This document shows, one piece after another, positions 33,767 through 44,394 of a DNA stretch of 64,000 nt. Both the position numbers and the translations under genes were made by a program. The notes below the pieces were generated by a model. It saw only the letters and a program-made list of their open reading frames with translations, was not told the DNA's origin and ran no database searches. This stretch comes from Demequina sp. NBRC 110054 (GTDB lineage: Bacteria > Actinomycetota > Actinomycetes > Actinomycetales > Demequinaceae). Position 1 is the first letter of the stretch; every line of letters starts with the position of its first letter. The stretch lies in assembly GCF_002090115.1 (NCBI RefSeq), contig NZ_BBRK01000004.1, positions 434,001 to 498,000 of the forward strand, in the 5' to 3' direction.

Positions 33767-35295
33767 TCGGCGCCTCCCTTCTCGGTCTTCGCATCGTCGG
33801 TGCCGGAGGCATCGTCCTCGGCCGTCGCATCGTCCGCGTCGTCGGTGGAGACCGCGACGCCCTCCGTCGGCGTCGCGAGCTTGATCGCGGCCTCGACGGT
33901 CCGCCCGGAGCGCGGCGACGGCGGCAGCGTCTGGCCGGGCATCGGGGGCACGGGGTAGCCGCCGGCGAACGCGTCGAACGGCTCCTCGGTCTCGTCGGCG
34001 CCCGCGGCCTCCTCGGCCTTGCGCTCCTTCTCGGTGCGCGAGTCCTTGATGAAGCCCCAGGTCGCATAGACCAGGAGGATCGCGACGAGCCAGGCCACCG
34101 CATCGAACAGGTTGAGGTCGCGGTTGTACTCGGTCATGAACTGGCGGCCGACCGCGAAGAACACGAGCCAGCCCAGCCCGACGGGGATGAGGACCTTCCA
34201 GCCGAACTTCATGAACTGGTCGTAGCGGAAGCGCAGCAGCGTGCCGCGGACCCACACGAACACGAACATGAGGAGCCAGATCTTGATGATGAGCCAGATC
34301 GGCGGGAAGATCCCGGAGTTCAGGAAGTCCGCGCCGGCCCACGACGCGGGCCACGGCGCGCGCCATCCTCCGAGGAACAGCACCGAGGCAACGGCCGAGA
34401 CGTTGATCATGTTCATGTACTCCGCGAGGAAGTACCAGGCGAACTTCATGGACGAGTACTCGGTCATGAAGCCCGCGACCAGCTCTCCCTCGGCCTCGGG
34501 GAGGTCGAACGGCAGGCGGTTGGTCTCACCGATCATCGAGATCACGTAGAGCACGAATGCGGGCAGCAGCGGCCAGATCCACCACCGGTCGGTCTGCGCG
34601 TCGACGATCTGCGACGTGCTCATCGAGCCCGACAGCATGAAGACCGTGACGAGCGACAGACCCATCGCGAGCTCGTAGGAGATGATCTGCGCGGTCGAGC
34701 GGACCGCACCCATGAGCGGGTAGATCGAGCCGGAGGCCCATCCACCGAGGACGATGCCGTACACGCCGATCGCGGCGCACGCGAGGATGTAGAGCACCGC
34801 GACGGGGAAGTCGGTGAGCTGCAGCGGGGTCACGATGTTCGTGCCGGGGATGTGCGTCGCCGGGCCGAACGGGATCACCGCGAAGATCAGCAGCGCGGAG
34901 AACACCGAGATCATCGGCGCGAGGATGTACAGCGCCTTCTCCGAGGCGCGGACGGTGATGTCCTCCTTGAACAGGAGCTTCATCGCGTCGGAGACGGACT
35001 GCAGCAGGCCGAACGGGCCGCGCATGTTGGGGCCGGGGCGCTGCTGGAGGCGGCCGATCACGCGGCGCTCGAACCACACCGCGAAGAGCACCGACGTGAG
35101 CAGGAACACCAGGATCAGCACGGCCTTGACGATCACGAGCCACACCGGGTCGCCCGCGAGGGTGCCCCAGTTGTCGAGGCAGGTCTGCTGCGCGGCCGTC
35201 ACCTCGGTGGCGCCGTCCGCGACGCCGCAGTACGCGTTCCTGAGCTCGTCGGCGTTGTACGCCGCGACCCCGGAGATGCCGGTGAACAGTGACAT
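33763..35295 (-). CDS. nuoH: NADH-quinone oxidoreductase subunit H
   Basis: A 510-residue membrane subunit that forms the quinone chamber. The conserved [27 protein letters not shown] and [28 protein letters not shown] loops are present. The C-terminal 70 residues are a hydrophilic extension; its last part reads [12 protein letters not shown] and is encoded by two exact copies and one near copy of the window-wide 9-mer, with GAT codons that are otherwise uncommon here. The ATG overlaps the nuoG stop by one base. Confidence 0.95.
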   Translation of the reverse strand: MSLFTGISGVAAYNADELRNAYCGVADGATEVTAAQQTCLDNWGTLAGDPVWLVIVKAVLILVFLLTSVLFAVWFERRVIGRLQQRPGPNMRGPFGLLQSVSDAMKLLFKEDITVRASEKALYILAPMISVFSALLIFAVIPFGPATHIPGTNIVTPLQLTDFPVAVLYILACAAIGVYGIVLGGWASGSIYPLMGAVRSTAQIISYELAMGLSLVTVFMLSGSMSTSQIVDAQTDRWWIWPLLPAFVLYVISMIGETNRLPFDLPEAEGELVAGFMTEYSSMKFAWYFLAEYMNMINVSAVASVLFLGGWRAPWPASWAGADFLNSGIFPPIWLIIKIWLLMFVFVWVRGTLLRFRYDQFMKFGWKVLIPVGLGWLVFFAVGRQFMTEYNRDLNLFDAVAWLVAILLVYATWGFIKDSRTEKERKAEEAAGADETEEPFDAFAGGYPVPPMPGQTLPPSPRSGRTVEAAIKLATPTEGVAVSTDDADDATAEDDASGTDDAKTEKGGAE

Positions 35296-37751
35296 CACGC
35301 ACCCACCTTCACGGTGACGACGTTGCCGGGAACGGTCTGCAGCTCCTGAGCCACCCAGCTGCCGGGCGACTTGGTCGGGAGCCACACCACGTCGTCGACC
35401 ATATCGGTGACGACCGCGGGCACGGTGATGCCCTGGCCGCCCGCACCGGTGACGGTGATCGCGCCCTCCGTGAAGCCGAGGGCGTCGGCGGTGGCCTGGG
35501 ACACGCGGGCGACGGTCGCGCGAGCAGTGCCGGCGAGGTAGGGCTCGCCGTCCTGCAGCGCGCCCTCGTCGATCAGCTGGTGCCACGACGCGAGGACGAC
35601 CTCGCCCTTCTTGGGCGCCTTCGCCGCCTTCGCCGACGGGGCCTTGGGCCGGTGAGCCTCCGAGGCCGCGCCGAGCGCGGCGATCTCCGCGTTCACGGCG
35701 CCGATCGAGCCGGTGCCGAGCTCGATGCCCAGCTCGCGGGCGAGGATGTCGAGCACGCGGTGGTCGGACAGCGCGTCGGTCGCGATGGCCGTCGCGAACG
35801 AGCGCAGGCGACCCTCCCAGTTGACGAACGTGCCGGCCTTCTCCGACGGCGGGGCGACGGGCAGGACGACGTCGGCGGCCTCGGCGACGGCGGAGAGCCG
35901 CACCTCGAGGCTGACCACGAAGCCCGCGTTGTCGATCGCGTCGGCCAGGCCGGTCACGTCGGACGGGCTGACGCCGCCGACGACCAGCGCGTCCAGGTTC
36001 CCGGACGATGCGGCGGCGACGATCGCGTCGACGTCGCGTCCCGCGGCGGTGGGCAGGGACTCGACGCCCCACGCCTGAGCGACCGCCTTGCGGGCCGCGG
36101 CGACCGAGGCCGCGCGGCCTCCGGGCAGCAGACCGGGCAGCGCGCCCGCCTCGACGGCGCCGCGCTCACCCGCGCGACGCGGGATCCACACGAGCTTCGC
36201 ACCGGTCTTCTCGGCCAGCTTGAGCGCGGCGGTGAGCGCGCCGGGGGTCCCGGCGAGCCGCTCGCCGACGACGATCACGGCGCCGTCGTCCTCAAGAGCC
36301 TCGTACGGGTCGCCGACGAGGCCGTCGAGCAGCGCAGCCTCGCGACCGGGGGCCACGGGCAGCAGGGTTGCGGCGAGCTTCTCGGCGCCGCGGCTCAGGA
36401 ACGGTGCGGCGGTGAAGACGCGCTGCTTGCCGAGCGCCTTGCGCATGCGCAGGAAGACCACGCCGCCCTCGTCCTCGGGCTCGAAGCCCACCATGAGGAC
36501 CGCGGGAGCCTTCTCGAGCTCGGCGAACGTCGCACCGAGCCCCGTGCCGGCGACCGCCGAGCCGAGGAACGCCTGCTCCTCGGCGGAGGCGACGCGCGCT
36601 CGGGCGTCGACGTCGTTGGTGCCGAGCGCCAGGCGGGCGAACTTGGAGTAGGCGTAGGAGTCCTCGAGCGTCACGCGACCGCCGGGAAGGACGCCGACGC
36701 CCTTGCCGTCGCGCGCGGCCTTGAGGCCGGCCGCCGCGGCGGCGATCGCCTCGGGCCACGAGGCCTCGACGAGCTCGCCGTCCTTGCGCACCAGGGGGCG
36801 CGTGAGGCGGTTGGACTGGTTCTGCCATGCGAAGGCGAAGCGGTCCTTGTCGGTGATCCAGTCCTCGTTGACGACCGGGTCCTTGTGGGCCATGCGGCGC
36901 AGGATCTTGCCGCGGCGGTGGTCCGTGCGGATCGCGGAGCCCGAGGAGTCGTGCTCGGAGATGCCCGGGCTCGACACGAGGTCGAAGGGACGCGAGCGGA
37001 AGCGGTAGGCCGAGCTCGTGAGGGCGCCGACCGGGCAGATCTGCACGGTGTTGCCCGAGTAGTACGAGCTGAACGCGCGGCCCGACTCGTCCTCAGCGGC
37101 GGGGCCTGCGGGGCTATAGCCGTCGAAGTCGAGGACGTCCTCGTCGAACGTGCCGATCTGCTGCATCGCGCCGCGGTTCTGCAGGTCGATGAACGCGTCG
37201 CCCGCGATCTGCTTGGAGAAGCGGGTGCAGCGCTGGCACAGCACGCACCGCTCGCGGTCCAGCAGGATCTCGGAGCTCAGCGCGAGCGGCTTCTCGAAGA
37301 CGCGCTTGACGTCCACGAAGCGGCTCTCGGGGCGGCCCATGTTCATGGCCTGGTTCTGCAGGGGGCACTCGCCGCCCTTGTCGCACACCGGGCAGTCGAG
37401 CGGGTGGTTGATGAGCAGCAGCTCCATCACGCCCTTCTGCGCGCGATCCGCCTCCTCGGAGGTGTGCTGCGTGTTGACGACCATGCCGTCCATCACCGTC
37501 ATGGTGCACGAGGCCTGCGGCTTCGGGAACGCGCGGACGTTGCCGTCGCGGTCGGGAGCGGCCACGTCGACCAGGCACTGGCGGCACGCGCCCGCGGGCT
37601 CGAGCGCCGGGTGGTCGCAGAAGCGCGGGATGTCGATGCCGATCTCCTCGGCGGCGCGGATGATGAGGGTGCCCTTGGGGACCGTCACCTCCTTGCCGTC
37701 GATCGTGAGCGTGACGGTCTCGACTGCAGCCTTGGGGTCGGTCGCTGTCAT
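35295..37751 (-). CDS. nuoG: NADH-quinone oxidoreductase subunit G
   Basis: An 818-residue iron-sulfur subunit. The N-terminal 2Fe-2S ferredoxin domain has CRQCLVD; CPVCDKGGECPLQ and CVLCQRCTRF bind further 4Fe-4S clusters. A molybdopterin oxidoreductase-like domain follows (from about residue 225) but has no active site of its own, and a beta-barrel C-terminal domain ends near VTVKVGA. The ATG overlaps the nuoF stop by 4 bases. The word GGACGATGC occurs once, at 36003, in a loop encoding AAASSGN. Confidence 0.95.
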   Translation of the reverse strand: MTATDPKAAVETVTLTIDGKEVTVPKGTLIIRAAEEIGIDIPRFCDHPALEPAGACRQCLVDVAAPDRDGNVRAFPKPQASCTMTVMDGMVVNTQHTSEEADRAQKGVMELLLINHPLDCPVCDKGGECPLQNQAMNMGRPESRFVDVKRVFEKPLALSSEILLDRERCVLCQRCTRFSKQIAGDAFIDLQNRGAMQQIGTFDEDVLDFDGYSPAGPAAEDESGRAFSSYYSGNTVQICPVGALTSSAYRFRSRPFDLVSSPGISEHDSSGSAIRTDHRRGKILRRMAHKDPVVNEDWITDKDRFAFAWQNQSNRLTRPLVRKDGELVEASWPEAIAAAAAGLKAARDGKGVGVLPGGRVTLEDSYAYSKFARLALGTNDVDARARVASAEEQAFLGSAVAGTGLGATFAELEKAPAVLMVGFEPEDEGGVVFLRMRKALGKQRVFTAAPFLSRGAEKLAATLLPVAPGREAALLDGLVGDPYEALEDDGAVIVVGERLAGTPGALTAALKLAEKTGAKLVWIPRRAGERGAVEAGALPGLLPGGRAASVAAARKAVAQAWGVESLPTAAGRDVDAIVAAASSGNLDALVVGGVSPSDVTGLADAIDNAGFVVSLEVRLSAVAEAADVVLPVAPPSEKAGTFVNWEGRLRSFATAIATDALSDHRVLDILARELGIELGTGSIGAVNAEIAALGAASEAHRPKAPSAKAAKAPKKGEVVLASWHQLIDEGALQDGEPYLAGTARATVARVSQATADALGFTEGAITVTGAGGQGITVPAVVTDMVDDVVWLPTKSPGSWVAQELQTVPGNVVTVKVGA

Positions 37752-39061
37752 GCGTGCGCCTCCTCGGTGGAGTACTCGAACAGGGCCGATGCGGCGTGGT
37801 CGAAGGGGCACTTCCCCTCGGTCACGTGCCGCTCGTACTCCTCGCGGAACTTCTTGACGGAGCTGATGATGGACGACGTCGCGCCGTCGCCGAGCGCGCA
37901 GAACGAGCGGCCGGCGATCGAGTCGCACGTGTCGAGCAGCTGCTGGATGTCGGCCTCGGTGCCCTTGCCGGCCTCGAGGCGCTTGAGGATCTGCGTGAGC
38001 CAGAACGTGCCCTCGCGGCAGGGCGTGCACTTGCCGCAGGACTCGTGCTTGTAGAACTCGGTCCAGCGCGTGACGGCGCGGACCACGCACGTGGTCTCGT
38101 CGAAGATCTGCAGCGCACGCGTGCCGAGCATCGACCCGGCAGCGCCCACGGACTCGTAGTCGAGCGGGGTGTCGAGCTGCTCCTCGGTGAAGATCGGGGT
38201 CGACGAGCCGCCGGGGGTCCAGAACTTCAGCTCGTGGCCGTCGCGCATGCCGCCTGCCATCTCGAGCAGCTCGCGCAGCGTAATGCCGAGGGGCGCCTCG
38301 TACTGGCCGGGGCGCTTGACGTGGCCCGACAGCGAGAACAGGCCGTGGCCCTTCGAGCGCTCGGTGCCCATCGAGGTGAACCACTCGACGCCGTTGTTCA
38401 CGATCGCGGGGACCGAGGCGACGGACTCGACGTTGTTGACGACGGTCGGGCGCGCGTAGAGGCCCGCGACGGCCGGGAACGGGGGCTTGAGGCGGGGCTG
38501 GCCGCGGCGACCCTCGAGCGAGTCGAGCAGCGCGGTCTCCTCGCCGCAGATGTAGGCGCCGGCGCCCGCGTGGACGGTGACGTCGAGGTCGAAGCCCGAG
38601 CCGTGGATGTTCTTGCCCAGGTCGCCGGCCTCGTACGCCTCGCGCACGGCCTGCAGCAGGCGGCGGTAGACGTGGACGACCTCGCCGCGCAGGTAGATGA
38701 AGGCGTGGTTGCAGCCGATCGCGTAGGACGTGATCGCGACACCCTCGACCAGCACGTGCGGGTTGGCCATCATGAGCGGGATGTCCTTGCAGGTGCCCGG
38801 CTCGGACTCGTCGGCGTTGACCACGAGGTAGCGCGGCTTGCCGTCGTCCGGGGGCAGGAAGCCCCACTTCATGCCGGTCGGGAAGCCCGCGCCGCCGCGT
38901 CCGCGGAGGCCCGAGTCCTTGACCATCTGCACGAGGTCGGTCTTCTCGAGGCCCAGGGCCTTCTTGAGGGCGGAGTAGCCGCCACCCTTGACGTAGGTGT
39001 CGCGCTTCCAGGACTGCTCCTGGTCCCAGTTCGCGCTCAGGACGGGGGCGAGCTCGGTCAC
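37748..39061 (-). CDS. nuoF: NADH-quinone oxidoreductase subunit F
   Basis: A 437-residue subunit that binds NADH, FMN and a 4Fe-4S cluster. GLRGRGGAGFPTGMKWGF is the FMN/NADH glycine-rich loop, YICGEETALLDSLEG the second binding segment, and ESCGKCTPCREGT with a later Cys the cluster ligands. The GTG start overlaps the nuoE stop by 4 bases (GTGA). Confidence 0.96.
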   Translation of the reverse strand: MTELAPVLSANWDQEQSWKRDTYVKGGGYSALKKALGLEKTDLVQMVKDSGLRGRGGAGFPTGMKWGFLPPDDGKPRYLVVNADESEPGTCKDIPLMMANPHVLVEGVAITSYAIGCNHAFIYLRGEVVHVYRRLLQAVREAYEAGDLGKNIHGSGFDLDVTVHAGAGAYICGEETALLDSLEGRRGQPRLKPPFPAVAGLYARPTVVNNVESVASVPAIVNNGVEWFTSMGTERSKGHGLFSLSGHVKRPGQYEAPLGITLRELLEMAGGMRDGHELKFWTPGGSSTPIFTEEQLDTPLDYESVGAAGSMLGTRALQIFDETTCVVRAVTRWTEFYKHESCGKCTPCREGTFWLTQILKRLEAGKGTEADIQQLLDTCDSIAGRSFCALGDGATSSIISSVKKFREEYERHVTEGKCPFDHAASALFEYSTEEAHA

Positions 39062-39720
39062 TTCGCACCTCCCTCGAAGGTCCAGCCCTGCTCCTTGGCG
39101 GTCTCAAGGCCCGCGAGCGTGGGCTCGCCGGCGCCGACTCCCTGGTCGGCGCGACCGTCCTCGAAGCCCGCGAGCACGCGCGAGACCTCCTTGAACGTCG
39201 GCACCTCGTCCGGGCCGCGGCTGGGCTTGACCGCCTTGCCGTCGAGGATGTCGTCGACGAGCTGGAGCGCCGTCTCGGGCGTCATGTTGTCGAAGAACTC
39301 CCAGTTGACCATCACCACGGGGGCGAAGTCGCAGGCCGCGTTGCACTCGAGGCGCTCGAGCGAGATCTTGCCGTCCTCGGTGGTCTCGTCGTGGCCGACG
39401 CCGCAGCGCTCGGACACGCGCTTCCAGATCTCGTCGCCGCCCATCACCGCGCACAGCGTGTTGGTGCACACGCCCACCTGGTACTCGCCGTTGGGACGGC
39501 GCTTGTACTGGGTGTAGAACGTCGCGACGGCGCTCACCTCGGCCGCGGTCAGGCCGAGCTGGTCGGCACAGAACTGGATGCCGTCGGGCGACACGTAGCC
39601 GTCGACGGACTGGACCAGGTGCAGCAGCGGCAGCAGCGCCGAGCGCTCGACCGGGTACCGGCCGCGCACCTCGGCCGCGTCGGCCGTGAGCTTCTCGAGC
39701 GTGGACTCGTCGTAGGTCAT
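39058..39720 (-). CDS. nuoE: NADH-quinone oxidoreductase subunit E
   Basis: A 220-residue thioredoxin-fold subunit with a 2Fe-2S cluster bound by CTNTLC and CNAAC. It stabilises NuoF. The C-terminus carries about 45 extra residues ([20 protein letters not shown] onward), common in actinobacteria. The ATG overlaps the nuoD stop by 4 bases; the longer upstream frame was rejected. Confidence 0.95.
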   Translation of the reverse strand: MTYDESTLEKLTADAAEVRGRYPVERSALLPLLHLVQSVDGYVSPDGIQFCADQLGLTAAEVSAVATFYTQYKRRPNGEYQVGVCTNTLCAVMGGDEIWKRVSERCGVGHDETTEDGKISLERLECNAACDFAPVVMVNWEFFDNMTPETALQLVDDILDGKAVKPSRGPDEVPTFKEVSRVLAGFEDGRADQGVGAGEPTLAGLETAKEQGWTFEGGAK

Positions 39721-41066
39721 CGGTCGACGCCTCCCAGGACCATGTCGATCGTGGCGATCGCGACCACGACGTCGGCGACCTGGCCGCCTTGCGTGAGGAT
39801 CGAGAGCGCCTGCAGGTTGTTGAAGCCGGGGTCGCGGAAGTGCGCGCGCCACGGCTTCGTGCCGCCGTCGGAGACGACGTGGCAGCCGAGCAGCCCCTTG
39901 GGGTTCTCGACCGCGGCGTAGGCCTGGCCCGCGGGGACCTTGAAGCCCTCGGTCACCAGCTTGAAGTGGTGGATGAGCGCCTCCATCGAGTCGCCCATGA
40001 TGTGCTTGATGTGCTCGGGCGAGTTGCCCTGGCCGTCGGAGCCGAGGGACAGCTGGGCCGGCCACGCGATCTTCTTGTCGGCGACCATGACGGGCGCACC
40101 CTCGAGCTCCTCGAGACGCGCGGCGCACTGCTCGACGATCTTGAGCGACTCGTAGCACTCCTCGAGGCGGAGGATCACGCGCGAGTAGGCGTCACGGTCG
40201 GTCGAGGTCGGCACCTGGAAGTCGTAGTCCTCGTACCCGCAGTACGGGTCCGACTTGCGGACGTCGTAGGGCACGCCGGTCGAGCGCAGCATCGGGCCGG
40301 TGACGCCGAGCGACATCGCGGGCGCGAGGTCGAGGACGGCCACGTCCTTGAGGCGCCCGATGAAGATCGGGTTCTTCAGCTGGATGTCCGCGAGCTCGTC
40401 GAGGCGCTGCTTGACGAGCGGGATCATGTCCCGCACGTACTGCGTGAAGCCCTCGGGGGTGTCCTGAGCGACCCCGCCGGGACGGATGTACGCGTTGTTC
40501 GTGCGCAGGCCGGTCAGCATCTCGATGACGCGGAACGTGTCCTCGCGACCGATGAACGCCGTCGTCATGACGGTCGTGGCGCCCATCTCGTTGCCGCCGG
40601 TGCCGATCGCGACCAGGTGCGAGCCGATGCGGGTGAGCTCCATCATGAGCACCCGCAGGACGTTGGCCTTCTCGGGCACGTCGTCGGTGATGCCGAGCAG
40701 CTTCTCGGTGCCGAGGCAGAACACGGCCTCGTTGAACATCGAGGCGACGTAGTCCATGCGGGTCGCGAACGTGACGCCCTGCGTCCACGTCCGGAACTCC
40801 ATGTTCTTCTCGATGCCGGTGTGGAGGTAGCCGATGCCCGCGCGGGCCTCGGTGACGGTCTCGCCCTCGATCTCGAGCATCACGCGCAGCACGCCGTGCG
40901 TGGACGGGTGCTGGGGGCCCATGTTGATGACGACGCGCTGCTGGCCGAGGCGGGCGGCCTCGTCGGCGATCTCGCTCCAGTCGCCGCCGTACGCGGTGAA
41001 CTCGGGGGCGTCCGGGTCGTGGAAGTCGGGTCCGGTCGCCTGCGGCATGGTCTGCTCGTGGGTCAT
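39717..41066 (-). CDS. nuoD: NADH-quinone oxidoreductase subunit D
   Basis: A 449-residue subunit of the quinone pocket, derived from NiFe-hydrogenase large subunits. [18 protein letters not shown] carries the quinone-binding His, and [11 protein letters not shown] and [16 protein letters not shown] are conserved. A short Pro-rich extension of about 35 residues precedes the core. The ATG overlaps the nuoC stop by 4 bases. Confidence 0.96.
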   Translation of the reverse strand: MTHEQTMPQATGPDFHDPDAPEFTAYGGDWSEIADEAARLGQQRVVINMGPQHPSTHGVLRVMLEIEGETVTEARAGIGYLHTGIEKNMEFRTWTQGVTFATRMDYVASMFNEAVFCLGTEKLLGITDDVPEKANVLRVLMMELTRIGSHLVAIGTGGNEMGATTVMTTAFIGREDTFRVIEMLTGLRTNNAYIRPGGVAQDTPEGFTQYVRDMIPLVKQRLDELADIQLKNPIFIGRLKDVAVLDLAPAMSLGVTGPMLRSTGVPYDVRKSDPYCGYEDYDFQVPTSTDRDAYSRVILRLEECYESLKIVEQCAARLEELEGAPVMVADKKIAWPAQLSLGSDGQGNSPEHIKHIMGDSMEALIHHFKLVTEGFKVPAGQAYAAVENPKGLLGCHVVSDGGTKPWRAHFRDPGFNNLQALSILTQGGQVADVVVAIATIDMVLGGVDR

Positions 41067-41767
41067 CGGTACTGCCTCCGCTGGTCGGGCGACGGGACCT
41101 CGGCGCCCTTGTACTCGATCGGGATGCCGCCGAGCGGGTAGTCCTTGCGCTGCGGGTGGCCTACCCAGTCGTCCGGCATCTCGATGCGGGCGAGCGCGGG
41201 GTGGCCGTCGAAGACGATGCCGAAGAAGTCGTACGTCTCGCGCTCGTGCCAGTTGTTCATCGGGTAGATCGCGGTGATCGACGGGATGTGCGGGTCGTCC
41301 TCGGAGACCGAGACCTCAACGCGCAGACGACGGTTGTGCGTGATCGACTGCATCGGGTAGCACGCGTGCAGCTCCCTGCCCGCGTCGGCCGGGTAGTGGA
41401 CGCCGGAGACGCCCAGGCACATCTCGAAGCGCAGGTCCTGGTCGTCGCGCAGGTGTCGAGCGACTTCCAGCAGGTGCTCGCGCGCGATGTGGAGCGTGAG
41501 CTCGCCGCGGTCGACGACCACCGCGGTGATCGCCTCCGACGCCTTGTCGCCGAGCAGCTCCTCAAGGACGTCAACCACGCCATCGAACCACTCGCCGTAG
41601 GGGCGCTCGGTCGCGCCGGGCATCTCGATGACGCGCTTGAGGCCGCCGTAGCCCGAGGTGTCGCCACCGGGGCCGCCGAACATGCCCTGGCGGACGTTGA
41701 TGAGGGTGCGACCCTCGGGCGCCACGGGCGTGCCGTCGGCGCCGGCAAGGTCCTTGCTCTCGCTCAA
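41063..41767 (-). CDS. nuoC: NADH-quinone oxidoreductase subunit C
   Basis: A 234-residue 30-kDa subunit with the signature [41 protein letters not shown] shortened in places. No ATG or GTG fits the beginning. The best start is TTG at 41765-41767, overlapping the nuoB stop (TTGA) and preceded by GAAGGGAC at 8 nt, giving [20 protein letters not shown]. An internal ATG 28 codons later would remove residues that are poorly conserved anyway. About 50 residues precede the core, as in other actinobacteria. Confidence 0.93.
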   Translation of the reverse strand: MSESKDLAGADGTPVAPEGRTLINVRQGMFGGPGGDTSGYGGLKRVIEMPGATERPYGEWFDGVVDVLEELLGDKASEAITAVVVDRGELTLHIAREHLLEVARHLRDDQDLRFEMCLGVSGVHYPADAGRELHACYPMQSITHNRRLRVEVSVSEDDPHIPSITAIYPMNNWHERETYDFFGIVFDGHPALARIEMPDDWVGHPQRKDYPLGGIPIEYKGAEVPSPDQRRQYR

Positions 41768-42315
41768 CGCAGCAGTCCCTTCATGTCGGAGGTCGGCGTC
41801 GCGCCGAGCGCCGCGGCCTCGGCTGCGGCCGCGATCTCGCGGCGGTTGCGACCCATCGGGGTGCTCTTGACCTGCTCCTGGAGCTCGAGCAGCGCGTTGA
41901 TGAGCATCTCGGGGCGCGGCGGGCAGCCGGGCAGGTAGATGTCGACCGGCACGACGTGGTCGACGCCCTGGACGATCGCGTAGTTGTTGAACATGCCGCC
42001 CGAGGAGGCGCAGACGCCCATCGACAGCACCCACTTGGGGTCGGCCATCTGGTCGTAGACCTGGCGGACGATCGGGGCCATCTTGTTGGACACGCGGCCG
42101 GCGACGATCATCACGTCGGCCTGGCGCGGCGAGCCGCGGAAGACCTCGGAGCCGATGCGTGAGATGTCGAACCGCGAGGTGCCGGTGCCCATCATCTCGA
42201 TCGCGCAGCACGCGAGGCCGAAGGTGGCGGGCCACATCGAGCCGGCGCGGGCCCAGCCCACGAAGGACTCGACGGTGCCGAGCATGAACGGAGGTGCGCT
42301 CTCTTCGATTCCCAT
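41764..42315 (-). CDS. nuoB: NADH-quinone oxidoreductase subunit B
   Basis: A 183-residue subunit holding the terminal cluster N2. Ligands are the adjacent C36-C37 (LACCAIEMM), C102 (GVCASSGG) and C131 (YLPGCPPRP). It hands electrons to the quinone. It starts 4 bases after the nuoA stop and overlaps the nuoC start. Confidence 0.97.
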   Translation of the reverse strand: MGIEESAPPFMLGTVESFVGWARAGSMWPATFGLACCAIEMMGTGTSRFDISRIGSEVFRGSPRQADVMIVAGRVSNKMAPIVRQVYDQMADPKWVLSMGVCASSGGMFNNYAIVQGVDHVVPVDIYLPGCPPRPEMLINALLELQEQVKSTPMGRNRREIAAAAEAAALGATPTSDMKGLLR

Positions 42316-42319
42316 CAGA

Positions 42320-42679
42320 TCACTCCCAATCGAATCCGCCGCGGCGCCACTCGTACACGAAGGGGATCGTGATGAGGGCGAGGAAGGTCATGATCGCGAT
42401 CAGGCCGAACCAGCCGAGCGCGTCGTGGGCGACGGCCCACGGATAGAGGAACACGACCTCGATGTCGAAGATGATGAACGTCATCGCGGTGAGGTAGTAC
42501 TTCACCGGGATGCGACCGCCGCCCTTCGCGAGGGGGGTCGGCTCGAGGCCCGACTCGTAGCGGTCGAGCTTCGCGGCGTTGTCGCGGTGCGGACCCAGGA
42601 CACGGCTGGCGGCAAGGCCAGCCACCGCCATGACGGCAGCGATGCCGACCATGACAAGGATCGGTACATAGGGGTTCAC
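42320..42679 (-). CDS. nuoA: NADH-quinone oxidoreductase subunit A
   Basis: A 119-residue subunit with three membrane helices and the conserved YESGLEP loop (Y..SG.EP) and [14 protein letters not shown] helix. The GTG start follows a GGGAGGG ribosome-binding site. It begins 39 bases after the menJ stop in the same direction, so the whole nuo operon could be transcribed from the menJ promoter. Confidence 0.97.
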   Translation of the reverse strand: MNPYVPILVMVGIAAVMAVAGLAASRVLGPHRDNAAKLDRYESGLEPTPLAKGGGRIPVKYYLTAMTFIIFDIEVVFLYPWAVAHDALGWFGLIAIMTFLALITIPFVYEWRRGGFDWE

Positions 42680-42718
42680 TTGCGCTATCCCTCCCGGGGT
42701 CCGACAGTCGTTGTCGCG

Positions 42719-44062
42719 TCAGGCCGCCGGCGCGACTCGAACCATGGCCGACAACAGTTTGTCGGACCAGGCTCCGCCCCGGGGTTCATAGACGTCTGCC
42801 AGCAGTCTAGAGACAAATTCCATGATCAGTGGACGAGGCAACCCGTACTTGACGCAGATGCTCATCACTGTCGGGTGCTCGATCAACGAGGCGAACACCC
42901 TCCCCAGCGAGTAGTACCCGCCGAGGTCGTCCTTCATCATTCGCGCGTACGCCGCGAGCGCCTGCTCGCGGGCAGCGTCGTCGCTCCCGGCCTCGCGGGC
43001 GGCGACGGCCGCCTCGGTGGCGCGGCGCGCGGCCTGCATGGCGTAGGCGATGCCCTCGCCGTTGAACGGGTTGACCATGCCACCGGAGTCGCCCACGAGC
43101 ATCATGCCCGGGACGTAGTGGGGCTGACGGTTGAACGCCATGGGGATCGCGGCGCCCTTGATGCCGCCGATCTGGTCGCCGAAATCCCAGTCCTTGGCGG
43201 AGTGCTCGAGCCAGCCCTTCATGAGGCCGCGGTGGTCGAGGCCGGACGGGGTGCCCTTGGCCGACAGCGTGCCGAGGCCGACGTTGGCGGTGCCGTCGCC
43301 GAGGGGGAAGATCCAGCCGTAGCCGGGAAGCATGTCAGAGTTGCCGCGCTCGCCGGACCAGATCTCGACGTGCCCCTCCATCCACTCCTCGGCGTGACGG
43401 GGCGTCTCCATATAGGTGCGGACGGCGACGCCCATGGGGCGGTTCACCTTGCGCTCGAGGCCGAGGCCGAGCGCGAGGCGCGCGCTCACGCCGTCGGCGG
43501 AGATGACCAGGGGGGCGCGGAACTCGGTGGGCTCGCCGACCTTGCGGCCCTTCTCGTCGGTCTGGCGGGCGACGACGCCGACGACGCGGGCCTCTCCCCC
43601 TGGCCGGACGGCGGCGGCCCTCTCGGCGCTGTCGGAGTCGACGACGAACTCGCCCTGGGCGTCGCGAATCAGCAGCGCGTCAACGTGCCAGCCCTCGCGG
43701 ACGTCCGCGCCGGCGGCGCGGGCGTGCTCGGCGAGACGGTGGTCGAACTGCGCGCGGGGAAGGCTCAGGCCGTAGTTCGGGAAGGACTCGAGCTCGTGCC
43801 ACGGGAACTCGAGGCGATGCCCACCGCCGACCATCCGCAATCCGTAGTTGGGGATCCACCCCTCCTCGCGGGGGGTCTCGAGCCCGATGAGCTGGATCTC
43901 CTTGACCGCGCGTGGGGTGAGTCCGTCTCCGCAGACCTTCTCGCGAGGGAAGCGCGACTTCTCGAGCCCGATGACGTCGAAGCCCTCGTTCGCCAAATAT
44001 CTGGCGGCGGCAGCGCCACCGGGGCCTGCGCCCACGACGATGACGTCTGCCTCGGTCTTCAC
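42719..44062 (-). CDS. menJ: Geranylgeranyl reductase-family flavoprotein, probable menaquinone isoprenoid reductase MenJ
   Basis: A 447-residue FAD enzyme with VVGAGPGGAAAARYL (residues 8-22), the family motif EKSRFPREKVCGDGLTPRAV, LPRAQFDHRL, and the second FAD site MMLVGDSGGMVNPFNGEGIAYAMQ (about 315-340). In mycobacteria MenJ saturates isoprene units of the menaquinone tail. It lies directly before nuoA, and a prenyl synthase closes the cluster, which supports a quinone role. The GTG start is 6 bases after TAACCT, a leaderless arrangement, and CGTCCTAG is repeated twice in the promoter (44063 and 44077). Confidence 0.88.
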   Translation of the reverse strand: MKTEADVIVVGAGPGGAAAARYLANEGFDVIGLEKSRFPREKVCGDGLTPRAVKEIQLIGLETPREEGWIPNYGLRMVGGGHRLEFPWHELESFPNYGLSLPRAQFDHRLAEHARAAGADVREGWHVDALLIRDAQGEFVVDSDSAERAAAVRPGGEARVVGVVARQTDEKGRKVGEPTEFRAPLVISADGVSARLALGLGLERKVNRPMGVAVRTYMETPRHAEEWMEGHVEIWSGERGNSDMLPGYGWIFPLGDGTANVGLGTLSAKGTPSGLDHRGLMKGWLEHSAKDWDFGDQIGGIKGAAIPMAFNRQPHYVPGMMLVGDSGGMVNPFNGEGIAYAMQAARRATEAAVAAREAGSDDAAREQALAAYARMMKDDLGGYYSLGRVFASLIEHPTVMSICVKYGLPRPLIMEFVSRLLADVYEPRGGAWSDKLLSAMVRVAPAA

Positions 44063-44068
44063 CGTCCT

Positions 44069-44074
44069 AGGTTA
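44069..44074 (-). promoter_or_regulatory. Leaderless promoter of menJ (and possibly nuo)
   Basis: TAACCT on the minus strand lies 6 nt before the menJ GTG. CGTCCTAG occurs twice, 14 bp apart (44063-44070 and 44077-44084), a possible direct-repeat regulator site. Confidence 0.6.
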
Positions 44075-44114
44075 AACGTCCTAGAGGGGTGCTCCGACAC
44101 GGATTTCCGATCCT

Positions 44115-44387
44115 TCAGGCCTCGGGCTCACGGGATCCGGGCGAATCGGACGCCCGCCGCTCGCGCTTACCGAGCCACCACAGGGCCGCGATCAGGACGG
44201 GAAGCCCGACAAGCAGGCCCTCGACCCAGGCGCCGCGCACGACGACGCCGCGCGTCTCGGACAGCCCGATCGTGGCGAGCACGCCGAGGACGACAAGGAT
44301 CGCGGCGCCGACCCGGTGCTTCTGCAGGACCACCAGAAGGCCCGCGCCCGCCGTCACGGCGAATCCACCTGCCATCGCAAGAACCAT
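44115..44387 (-). CDS. Small membrane protein
   Basis: A 90-residue protein with three hydrophobic segments (about residues 2-20, 25-42 and 52-70), ending in a charged tail KRERRASDSPGSREPEA. The ATG at 44385-44387 lies 7 bases after TAGGGT, so a leaderless start is likely. I do not recognise the family. It sits between menF and menJ, where actinobacterial clusters often carry small membrane proteins of unknown role. Confidence 0.6.
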   Translation of the reverse strand: MVLAMAGGFAVTAGAGLLVVLQKHRVGAAILVVLGVLATIGLSETRGVVVRGAWVEGLLVGLPVLIAALWWLGKRERRASDSPGSREPEA

Positions 44388-44394
44388 GCTCGCC

